A stretch of DNA of 13,036 nucleotides, taken from positions 1 to 13,036 of the forward strand of contig OMQS01000187.1 in NCBI GenBank assembly GCA_900313295.1, read 5' to 3'. Made by a program: the position numbers and the translations under genes. A model generated the notes under the pieces. That model saw only the letters and a list, made by a program, of their open reading frames with translations. It was not told the origin of the DNA and searched no databases. The DNA comes from an uncultured Eubacteriales bacterium. Its GTDB lineage: Bacteria > Bacillota > Clostridia > Oscillospirales > Oscillospiraceae. Of the stretch, positions 7,841-13,036 are shown piece after piece (the first letter of the stretch is position 1; each line of letters begins with the position of its first letter).

Positions 7841-8700
7841 TGCCCCTCGCCCCCTTTCAGGGTGAGCAGGCGGCGTGCCAGCTCCTCGATGGTATACACG
7901 CTGCTGTCACGCAGCAGGCCTCTTTTTTGCAGCTCCATGGCCACTTTTGTGACCTGCGGCACGTCCAGCCCCACCTGCAGCAGCTCCTCCGCGCGGGAGA
8001 AGACCTCCTCCGGCGTGCCGTCCATGAGCTTGTGGGCGTGGCTCATGACCACGATGCGATCCACGTTTCGGGCGATCTCCTCCATGGAATGACTCACCAG
8101 AATGATGGTGCTGCCCTTCTGCTCGTGGTAGGCGCGCAGCTGGGCGAGAATGGCCTCCCGACCGCGGGGGTCAAGCCCCGCCGTAGGCTCGTCCAGGATC
8201 AGCACCTTCGGCTCCATGGCGATGACGCCGGCGATGGCCACCCGACGCTTCTGTCCGCCGGACAGCTCGAAGGGCGAACGCTCCAGTATATCCTCGTCCA
8301 GTCCGGCGAAAACCGCCGCCTGACGCACCCGCCGGTCGATCTCCTCCCCCTGCAGCCCCATGTTTTTCGGACCGAAGGCGATGTCTTTATACACCGTTTC
8401 CTCAAAGAGCTGGTACTCCGGATACTGGAACACCAGCCCCACCTGAAAACGCACCTTGCGGATCTCTTTAGGCTTTGCCCAAATGTCCTCCCCGTCCAGC
8501 AGGATCTGCCCGTCCGTGGGACGCAGCAGGCCGTTGAGATGCTGGATGAGAGTGGACTTGCCGGAGCCGGTGTGGCCGATGATGCCCAGAAACTCCCCGG
8601 GCATGACCTGCAGCTCCACGTTGTCAATGGCTTTGTGTTCAAAAGGTGTCCCCGCACTGTAGGTGTGCGTGAGAGCCTTTGCTTCTATGATCGGTTTCAA
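7834..8700 (-). CDS. ecfA2: ECF transporter ATP-binding subunit EcfA2
   Basis: A 288-aa ABC ATPase, the second of the ECF pair that powers EcfT. Walker A is GHTGSGKST at 42-50, the Q-loop glutamine is Gln92, the signature LSGGQ spans 146-150, Walker B ends in catalytic Glu171, and the switch histidine is His204. A C-terminal extension after about residue 220 (SHAHKLMDGTPEEVF onward) is as expected for EcfA proteins. The start codon is TTG at 8698-8700; no in-frame ATG fits the family start, and residues 1-10 (KPIIEAKAL) align with the normal N-terminus. The ribosome site AAAAGGGG lies 11 bases upstream. The gap to ecfA1 is 6 bases. Calling it A2 rather than A1 rests on gene order and on its EPTAGLD D-loop. 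Confidence 0.94.
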   Translation of the reverse strand: MKPIIEAKALTHTYSAGTPFEHKAIDNVELQVMPGEFLGIIGHTGSGKSTLIQHLNGLLRPTDGQILLDGEDIWAKPKEIRKVRFQVGLVFQYPEYQLFEETVYKDIAFGPKNMGLQGEEIDRRVRQAAVFAGLDEDILERSPFELSGGQKRRVAIAGVIAMEPKVLILDEPTAGLDPRGREAILAQLRAYHEQKGSTIILVSHSMEEIARNVDRIVVMSHAHKLMDGTPEEVFSRAEELLQVGLDVPQVTKVAMELQKRGLLRDSSVYTIEELARRLLTLKGGEGQC

Positions 8701-8706
8701 ATCTGT

Positions 8707-9573
8707 TTATTCCCCTTTTATCTCGTCGGAAAAGGCGCGGCAGATGGCATCTGCACACTCCTCCACGGTCATAGCATCCAAAGGGACGTCTATGCCCCGG
8801 CTCCGCAATTCATACAGCAGCTCCACCGTGTCCGGCGCCGCAAGACCCAGTGCCCGCAGCTCCTCCACCTTGGCAAATACCGCTCGGGGTGTGCCGTCCA
8901 TGGCGATGCGGCCTCTGTTCATGACAATAGCCCTGTCGGCCTCCATGGCCTCGTTCATGTGGTGGGTGATGAGCACCACGGTGATGCCCCGCTCCCGATT
9001 CAGTCGGTGCACGGTGTCCAGCACCTCCCGCCGGCCTACGGGATCCAGCATGGCTGTGGACTCGTCCAGCACGATGCATTCCGGCTCCATGGCGATGACG
9101 CCGGCAATGGCGATGCGCTGCTTCTGACCGCCGGAGAGCAGGTGCGGCGCGTGGCGGGCGTATTCCGCCATGCCCACGGCCTCCAGAGCGTCATCTACCC
9201 GCCTGCGAATTTCCGCCGACGGCACGCCCAGGTTTTCCGGTGCGAAGGCTACATCCTCCTCCACCACGTTAGCCACGATCTGATTATCGGGGTTCTGAAA
9301 CACCATGCCGATGCGTCGGCGGATCTCCAGCAGGAGCTGTGCATCCTGTGTGTCCATTCCCTCCACCCACACCTTGCCGCCGGTGGGCAGCAGTACGGCA
9401 TTCATGTGCTTGGCCAAAGTGGATTTACCGGAGCCGTTGTGACCCAGCACGGCCACAAAGCTCCCCTTTTCTATCTCCAGATCCACCTCCCGCAGAGCGG
9501 AGGACTCCTGTCGTCCCCCCTCCTCCGCCGGATAGGTGAAGGTGAGTTTTTCCGTTTGCAGCATAGTTGACAT
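8707..9573 (-). CDS. ecfA1: ECF transporter ATP-binding subunit EcfA1
   Basis: A 288-aa ABC ATPase pairing with the downstream EcfA2. Walker A is GHNGSGKST at 44-52, Gln93 is the Q-loop residue, LSGGQ spans 146-150, Walker B gives Glu171, and His204 is the switch residue. The segment after Walker B reads ESTAMLD rather than EPTAGLD, the version usual in EcfA1. The start at 9573 has only a weak GAGA-type ribosome site, and an in-frame ATG three codons later (9564) is no better, so the exact start is uncertain. It follows the methyltransferase by 31 bases with no terminator between, which makes read-through from the promoter at 10501-10530 likely. No S component gene is nearby, as in group II ECF systems that share one energising module. 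Confidence 0.94.
   Translation of the reverse strand: MSTMLQTEKLTFTYPAEEGGRQESSALREVDLEIEKGSFVAVLGHNGSGKSTLAKHMNAVLLPTGGKVWVEGMDTQDAQLLLEIRRRIGMVFQNPDNQIVANVVEEDVAFAPENLGVPSAEIRRRVDDALEAVGMAEYARHAPHLLSGGQKQRIAIAGVIAMEPECIVLDESTAMLDPVGRREVLDTVHRLNRERGITVVLITHHMNEAMEADRAIVMNRGRIAMDGTPRAVFAKVEELRALGLAAPDTVELLYELRSRGIDVPLDAMTVEECADAICRAFSDEIKGE
8712..8719 (-). promoter_or_regulatory. Ribosome binding site for the TTG start of ecfA2
   Basis: AAAAGGGG on the minus strand, overlapping the last codons of ecfA1, is the only purine-rich site before the TTG at 8698-8700. The 11-base spacing is long and the start codon is rare, so initiation may depend on ribosomes ending ecfA1 6 bases upstream. Confidence 0.5.
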
Positions 9574-9604
9574 AGTATTTATCTCATTTCTTATTGCGCT
9601 GTTT

Positions 9605-10468
9605 TTATTCGCTCATCCACCGACCCGTGGCGCCGCAGGGCAGCGCCATGCCACTTTCGGTGCACGGCAGACCCAGCTCGTCCCAGGTGACCTTGCCGCC
9701 CCGCTCTTTGCCGATGAGCACCTGCAGAATATACCCCAGCACCGAGGGTGCAAGCCCCGTGGTGTAGGAATTCAAGATCACGAACAGGGGCTTATCCGAC
9801 AGCACGCGGGCACAGAGCTTCACGAAGGGGTAGAGGTTGTCCTCCAGCTTCCACACCTCGCCGCCAGGGCCGCGGCCGTAGGAGGGCGGATCCATGATGA
9901 TGGCGTCGTAGGTCTTGCCCCGCCGGATCTCCCGCTCCACGAACTTGGCACAGTCGTCCACGATCCAGCGAATGGGCGCCTCGCTGAGGCCGGAGGCTTT
10001 GGCGTTTTCCTTGGCCCAGGCCACCATACCCTTGGCGGCGTCCACATGGCACACGGAAGCGCCCGCTGCGGCGCAGGCCACAGTGGCACCGCCGGTGTAG
10101 GCAAAGAGGTTCAGCACCCGAATGGGGCGGCCGGCGTTTCGGATCTGCTCCATGGCAAAGTCCCAGTTGGCCGCCTGCTCGGGGAACAGCCCCGTGTGCT
10201 TGAAGTTCATGGGCTTCACCTGAAAGCACAGATCTTTATAGGCAATGGGCCACTGCTCGGGGAGCTTGCGCTTGTCCCAGTGGCCGCCGCCTGTGGAGGA
10301 GCGGCTGTAACGGGCATTGGCCTGCCGCCAGCCGGCATTTTTATGATCTGTTTCCCAGATAGCCTGCGGATCCGGTCGCACCAATATCTGCCGGCCCCAG
10401 CGCTCCAGCTTTTCTCCGCCGCCGCAATCCAGCAGCTCATAATCTTTCCAACCGTCAGCGATCCACAT
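9605..10468 (-). CDS. Class I SAM-dependent methyltransferase, RlmI/RlmK-like
   Basis: 287 aa. The Rossmann core begins near residue 115. The SAM-binding motif LNLFAYTGG is at 119-127, an acidic residue for the ribose at Asp143 (HVDAAKG), Asp171-Asp172 for the adenine side, and the catalytic-region DPPSYGRG at 193-200. These match the RlmI/RlmK group, which methylates cytosine or guanine in 23S rRNA. The N-terminal 90 residues are short, with no recognisable full PUA domain (RlmI proper is near 395 aa), so the RNA target cannot be named. GGAGG lies before the ATG. It is the first gene behind the strong promoter at 10501-10530 and probably heads the ten-gene operon. Confidence 0.83.
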   Translation of the reverse strand: MWIADGWKDYELLDCGGGEKLERWGRQILVRPDPQAIWETDHKNAGWRQANARYSRSSTGGGHWDKRKLPEQWPIAYKDLCFQVKPMNFKHTGLFPEQAANWDFAMEQIRNAGRPIRVLNLFAYTGGATVACAAAGASVCHVDAAKGMVAWAKENAKASGLSEAPIRWIVDDCAKFVEREIRRGKTYDAIIMDPPSYGRGPGGEVWKLEDNLYPFVKLCARVLSDKPLFVILNSYTTGLAPSVLGYILQVLIGKERGGKVTWDELGLPCTESGMALPCGATGRWMSE

Positions 10469-10500
10469 AAAGGGTCTACCTCCGCATACTAAATCACCGT

Positions 10501-10530
10501 ATTATACACCCACTTGCCGTTCTGCGTCAA
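10501..10530 (-). promoter_or_regulatory. Strong sigma-A promoter of the leftward ten-gene operon
   Basis: On the minus strand TTGACG (10525-10530, 5 of 6) and TATAAT (10501-10506, perfect) are separated by 18 bases. Transcription would begin near 10494, about 25 bases before the methyltransferase ATG, with the ribosome site GGAGGT between. It is the best promoter in the window and the only clear one for the genes from 10468 down to 972. Confidence 0.8.
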
Positions 10531-10610
10531 TAACAACGCAAAAAAGAGCCGCAATTTGCAGGGTCTGCCCCGCCGGCGCGTGCCGCAGCGGAGCGGGCTG
10601 CATCTTCCTC

Positions 10611-10639
10611 TTGGATTTTCGTCCGCTCTGTGCTATACT
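10611..10639 (+). promoter_or_regulatory. Promoter of the tetR-family gene
   Basis: TTGGAT (10611-10616) and TATACT (10634-10639, 5 of 6) are 17 bases apart, with TG at 10631-10632 making an extended -10. It diverges from the operon promoter at 10501-10530; about 80 bases lie between the two -35 elements. Its -35 covers the TTG at 10611 that opens a longer reading frame, so that TTG cannot be the start on this transcript. Confidence 0.65.
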
Positions 10640-10673
10640 TATAGAAAATACCGCTGAAAGGGAGGACATCCGC

Positions 10674-11234
10674 ATGGCGAATTTCACCCGACGGGCGATC
10701 AAGGAGACCTTCATCCATCTTCTGGAGGAGCGCCCCCTGAACGACATCACCGTGAAGGACATTGTGGAGCGGTGCGGCATCAACCGCAACTCCTTTTACT
10801 ACCACTACCAGGACATCCCCGCCCTCATTGAGGAGATCATCAAGGAGGACGCCGAGGCCATCATCCGCGCCTACCCCTCCGTGACCACCATTGTGGACGG
10901 GTTCGACGCCGTTATAGAGTTTGCCTCCCAGCACCGCCGCGCCATTCTGCACATCTACCGCTCCGTGAGCTGGGAGGTGTTTGAGCGCAAGCTGATGCAG
11001 GTGTGCGAATACTTTGTCAGCAGCTATGCGGACACCGCTCTGGCGCAGGAGCCTATTCCCCCCGAGGACAGGAAGACCATTGTTGACTATTATAAATGCG
11101 TATGCTTCGGGCTGACCATCGGCTGGCTGGACAGCGGCATGTCCGAGGAGCATATGCGCTCCATCCGCCGCATTTTCCTGCTGAAGCGGGACATGGCCAC
11201 CGAGATCGCCCGCCTGCTGCGGGATCAGGTGTGA
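10674..11234 (+). CDS. TetR/AcrR-family transcriptional regulator
   Basis: 186 aa. The N-terminal DNA-binding domain shows the family pattern: TRRAIKETFIHLLEERPLND, then a helix-turn-helix at about 26-45 (ITVKDIVERCGINRNSFYYHY). The C-terminal ligand/dimer domain (about 55-186) is helical and not typed, so the inducer is unknown. I take ATG 10674 because GGGAGG (10660-10665) lies 8 bases upstream and the promoter -10 is at 10634. The frame is open from a TTG at 10611, but that codon lies in the -35. The gene reads toward the DUF308-MMPL pair, which it probably represses together with itself; the palindromic arms at 11302-11332 are a possible operator. A hairpin terminator follows the stop. 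Confidence 0.9.
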   Translation: MANFTRRAIKETFIHLLEERPLNDITVKDIVERCGINRNSFYYHYQDIPALIEEIIKEDAEAIIRAYPSVTTIVDGFDAVIEFASQHRRAILHIYRSVSWEVFERKLMQVCEYFVSSYADTALAQEPIPPEDRKTIVDYYKCVCFGLTIGWLDSGMSEEHMRSIRRIFLLKRDMATEIARLLRDQV

Positions 11235-11259
11235 CGAAAGCAAGAGCAACATATTATTT

Positions 11260-11290
11260 TAGGCACGGGACACCCCCGTGCCTAATTTTT
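11260..11290 (+). terminator. Intrinsic terminator after the tetR-family gene
   Basis: A perfect 10-base stem, TAGGCACGGG (11260-11269) with CCCGTGCCTA (11275-11284), has a 5-base loop and is followed by ATTTTT to 11290. It lies 26 bases after the regulator's stop. The arms recur in the second hairpin downstream. Confidence 0.75.
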
Positions 11291-11328
11291 GGCCAATTCA
11301 ACCATCCGTGTCTGATTTTCAGGCACGG
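11261..11328. repeat. Four copies of an AGGCACGG 8-mer in alternating orientation
   Basis: AGGCACGG occurs at 11261-11268 (+), 11276-11283 (-), 11306-11313 (-, one mismatch) and 11321-11328 (+). Starts are spaced 15, 30 and 15 bases. The first pair makes the terminator stem and the second pair makes a separate hairpin. Confidence 0.7.
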
Positions 11329-11332
11329 ACGG
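11302..11332 (+). promoter_or_regulatory. Second hairpin / palindromic operator candidate upstream of the DUF308-MMPL genes
   Basis: CCATCCGTGTCTG (11302-11314) can pair with CAGGCACGGACGG (11320-11332) over 13 bases with one A-C mismatch and one G-T pair, around a 5-base ATTTT loop. No T run follows, so it is not a plain terminator. The inverted arms CCGTGYCTG-5-CAGGCACGG resemble the size of a TetR-family operator. A weak promoter lies just after it: TGGTCA 11345-11350 and TATTCT 11368-11373, each 4 of 6, with 17 bases between. Confidence 0.45.
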
Positions 11333-11400
11333 TCTGTTTGCCCGTGGTCAAAAGCCTCCGGCCGTAGTATTCTCTCTCCTGCAATCAGGAAAAAACAAAC

Positions 11401-11407
11401 AGGAGGT
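11401..11407 (+). promoter_or_regulatory. Ribosome binding site that sets the DUF308 gene start
   Basis: AGGAGGT is a near-perfect anti-16S site 7 bases before the ATG at 11415. The GTG at 11406 in the same frame overlaps this site and so is excluded as the start. Confidence 0.85.
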
Positions 11408-11414
11408 GTACCAC

Positions 11415-12020
11415 ATGAAGCTGCGTTCTGCCGTCCCCATGAAGGTGGCCAAATACGGCTACATCATCATTTCCGCCGTTTTCACGCTGGCAGGACTTCT
11501 GATGATCCTGCGGCCTGCGCCATCCCAATCCTTCATCGGCATATTTTTCGGCATCGCCCTTCTGGTCTTCGGACTTATCAAGCTGGTGGGCTACTGGTCA
11601 AGGGATCTGTTCCGGTTGGCGTTTCAGTATGACCTGCAGTTCGGCATCCTGCTGTGCGTGCTGGGCATCATCACCCTCATCCGCCACAACGAGGCCGTGG
11701 TCTTTCTGTGCGCGGCCTACGGCATCTGCATCATGGCCGACAGCCTCTTCCGGATCCGCACGGCGTTGGACGCCAGAGCCTTCGGCATCCGCCAGTGGTG
11801 GGTGACGCTGGTGCTGGCCGGTGTGACGGGGCTTATCGGGCTGCTCATCACCCTCTCCCCCGCCGTCGCCGCCACAGCCGTCACCGTTCTGCTGGGCATT
11901 TCCTTCGTGTCGGAGGGGCTGCTGAATCTGGGCGTTGCCATCAGCATGGTGAAGATCGTGGATAACCAGCAACCGGACGTGATCGTTTCGGATGATTTTG
12001 AAGAATGGGAGGAATCGTAA
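11415..12020 (+). CDS. DUF308/HdeD-like small integral membrane protein
   Basis: 201 aa with six hydrophobic segments at about 12-32, 38-58, 74-90, 94-112, 127-147 and 150-178, in three pairs. This repeated-pair layout, with short loops holding an arginine or lysine (for example FRIRTALDARAFGIRQWW at 112-129), is typical of the DUF308/HdeD group. HdeD itself is linked to acid resistance in enterobacteria; here the role is unknown. The C-terminus is strongly acidic (DDFEEWEES) and should be cytosolic. The start follows AGGAGGT. Its stop TAA is directly followed by the ATG of the MMPL gene, whose ribosome site lies inside this gene, so the two are translationally coupled and probably work together in the membrane. 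Confidence 0.82.
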   Translation: MKLRSAVPMKVAKYGYIIISAVFTLAGLLMILRPAPSQSFIGIFFGIALLVFGLIKLVGYWSRDLFRLAFQYDLQFGILLCVLGIITLIRHNEAVVFLCAAYGICIMADSLFRIRTALDARAFGIRQWWVTLVLAGVTGLIGLLITLSPAVAATAVTVLLGISFVSEGLLNLGVAISMVKIVDNQQPDVIVSDDFEEWEES

Positions 12021-13036
12021 ATGCGTTTTGGCAAAGCGGTGGTAAAGCACCGCATACTCATCTTGATTTTGACCGCGGCTCTCCTGGTGCCGTCGGTGTT
12101 CGGCATGATCGGCACACGGGTCAACTACGATATGCTGACCTATCTGCCGGAGGATATAGACACCGTCATCGGCCAGAATGAGCTGCTGAAGGACTTTAAC
12201 AAGGGTGCCTTCACCTTCCTCATCTTTGAGGATATGCCCAATAAAGATGTGGCCGCCCTGAAGCAGCAGGTGGAACAGGTGGAACACGTGGATACCGTTT
12301 TGTGGTACGACTCTCTGGCCGACCTGTCCGTCCCCATGGAGCTACTGCCGGAGAAGGTCTACAAGGCCTTCAACTCCGACCATTCCACCATGATGGCCGT
12401 GTTCTTCGACTCCGGCACCTCGGAGGATGTCACCATGGACGCCGTGACGCAGATCCGCAGCATCTGCGGCAAGCAGTGCTTCGTGTCCGGCATGACGGCT
12501 CTGGTAGTCGACCTGAAAGACCTGTGCGAGCAGGAGGAGCCGATCTATGTGGCGCTGGCCGTAGCGCTGGCGTGCGTGGCCATGCTGCTGTTTTTGGACG
12601 GCTGGCTGATCCCCTTCGTGTTCCTGGCCTCCATCGGCGCCATGATCCTGCTGAATCTGGGCACCAACTTCTTCCTGGGCGAGATTTCCTACATCACCAA
12701 GGCGCTGTCCGCCGTGCTGCAGCTGGCCGTCACCATGGACTACTCCATCTTCCTCTGGCACAGCTACAACGAGCAGCTGCCGCTTTGTGAAAGCAAAGAG
12801 GACGCCATGGCCACCGCCATCCACGCCACTCTCACCAGCGTCATCGGCAGCTCCGTGACCACCATTTCCGGCTTCATCGCCCTGTGCTTCATGAGCTTCA
12901 CGCTGGGTCGGGATCTGGGCATCGTCATGGCCAAGGGCGTGCTGCTGGGCGTGCTGGGCTGCGTCACCGTGCTGCCGTCTATGATCCTTGTGCTGGATAA
13001 GCCCCTGCAGAAGACGAAGCACCGCTCCATCATCCC
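12021..13036 (+). CDS. MMPL/RND-family transporter, N-terminal part (runs off the right edge)
   Basis: The open frame starts at ATG 12021 and continues without a stop to the window end, 338 codons visible. It shows one half of an RND-like pump: a first transmembrane helix at about 10-30, an extracytoplasmic domain (31-173) starting with NYDMLTYLPED, then helices at about 175-192, 194-217, 224-248, 267-292 and 297-326. The fourth helix carries VTMDYSIFLW with Asp240-Tyr241, the proton-relay position of MMPL and RND proteins. It is likely a proton-driven exporter of lipids, drugs or other hydrophobic compounds; the substrate cannot be read from the sequence. GGGAGG (12007-12012) precedes the ATG, and zero bases separate it from the DUF308 stop. 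A full protein would be about twice to three times this length. Confidence 0.88.
   Translation, partial: MRFGKAVVKHRILILILTAALLVPSVFGMIGTRVNYDMLTYLPEDIDTVIGQNELLKDFNKGAFTFLIFEDMPNKDVAALKQQVEQVEHVDTVLWYDSLADLSVPMELLPEKVYKAFNSDHSTMMAVFFDSGTSEDVTMDAVTQIRSICGKQCFVSGMTALVVDLKDLCEQEEPIYVALAVALACVAMLLFLDGWLIPFVFLASIGAMILLNLGTNFFLGEISYITKALSAVLQLAVTMDYSIFLWHSYNEQLPLCESKEDAMATAIHATLTSVIGSSVTTISGFIALCFMSFTLGRDLGIVMAKGVLLGVLGCVTVLPSMILVLDKPLQKTKHRSII

Noticed and set aside
7927-9570. A 547-codon open frame on the plus strand opposite ecfA1/ecfA2
   Set aside because: It is a shadow of two ATPases with all ABC motifs intact, shows His/Gln/Leu-rich nonsense composition and has no ribosome site.
10531-10610. 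A GC-rich stretch between the divergent promoters that might fold
   Set aside because: Only short or bulged stems (for example CCGC/GCGG) could be made and no T run follows on either strand; it looks like ordinary GC-rich spacer.
10611-10673. An upstream TTG start adding 21 residues to the TetR-family protein
   Set aside because: The TTG is part of the -35 hexamer, and ATG 10674 has a well-placed GGGAGG and gives the normal family N-terminus.
11286-11298. An 8-base palindrome TTGGCCAA between the two hairpins, considered as a separate operator
   Set aside because: The symmetry does not extend beyond 8 bases and its centre does not match the centre of the flanking repeats, so chance is likely.

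Overview
The window looks like chromosome from a GC-rich clostridial Firmicute, probably a gut Oscillospiraceae/Ruminococcaceae-type bacterium. This rests on the strong AGGAGG-type ribosome sites, the Firmicutes-style energy-coupling factor (ECF) module followed by truA, a ClpE-type Clp ATPase, an EFR1-type flavodoxin/ferredoxin protein, a DUF5711 protein, and the GC-rich codon use. The taxonomy is inference; no rRNA gene lies inside the window. No mobile element, CRISPR array or tRNA gene was seen.

Layout. (1) Positions 1-235 carry no gene. They hold two leftward promoter elements of the rRNA/tRNA-operon style, firing out of the window, and a rightward extended -10 promoter for the next gene. 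(2) 236-925 (+) is a YjjG-type HAD nucleotidase, ended by a strong hairpin that also serves the convergent operon. (3) 972-10468 (-) is a run of ten tightly packed genes read right to left from one near-consensus promoter at 10501-10530. In order they are an RlmI-like SAM methyltransferase, ecfA1, ecfA2, ecfT, truA, a DUF5711 membrane-anchored protein, a CvpA-family membrane protein, a ClpE-type unfoldase, a 69-aa zinc-ribbon protein and an EFR1-type ferredoxin/flavodoxin protein. Gaps run from a 20-base overlap to 52 bases and no internal terminator is visible, so co-transcription is likely. (4) 10674-13036 (+) is a divergent efflux-type locus: a TetR-family regulator, a 180-base spacer with two related hairpins, a DUF308/HdeD-like membrane protein, and the 5' part of an MMPL/RND transporter that runs off the right edge.

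Function. The long operon is mostly housekeeping: an ECF energising module with no substrate-binding S component in view, tRNA pseudouridylation, RNA methylation, and envelope and proteostasis functions. The TetR-DUF308-MMPL block is probably a self-contained export system under its own regulator. The least explained parts are the spacer with four copies of one 8-mer at 15/30/15-base intervals (11261-11328), and the ClpE / zinc-ribbon / EFR1 trio at the end of the operon. I found no clear previously undescribed defence or mobile system. No gene-free stretch exceeds 300 bases.
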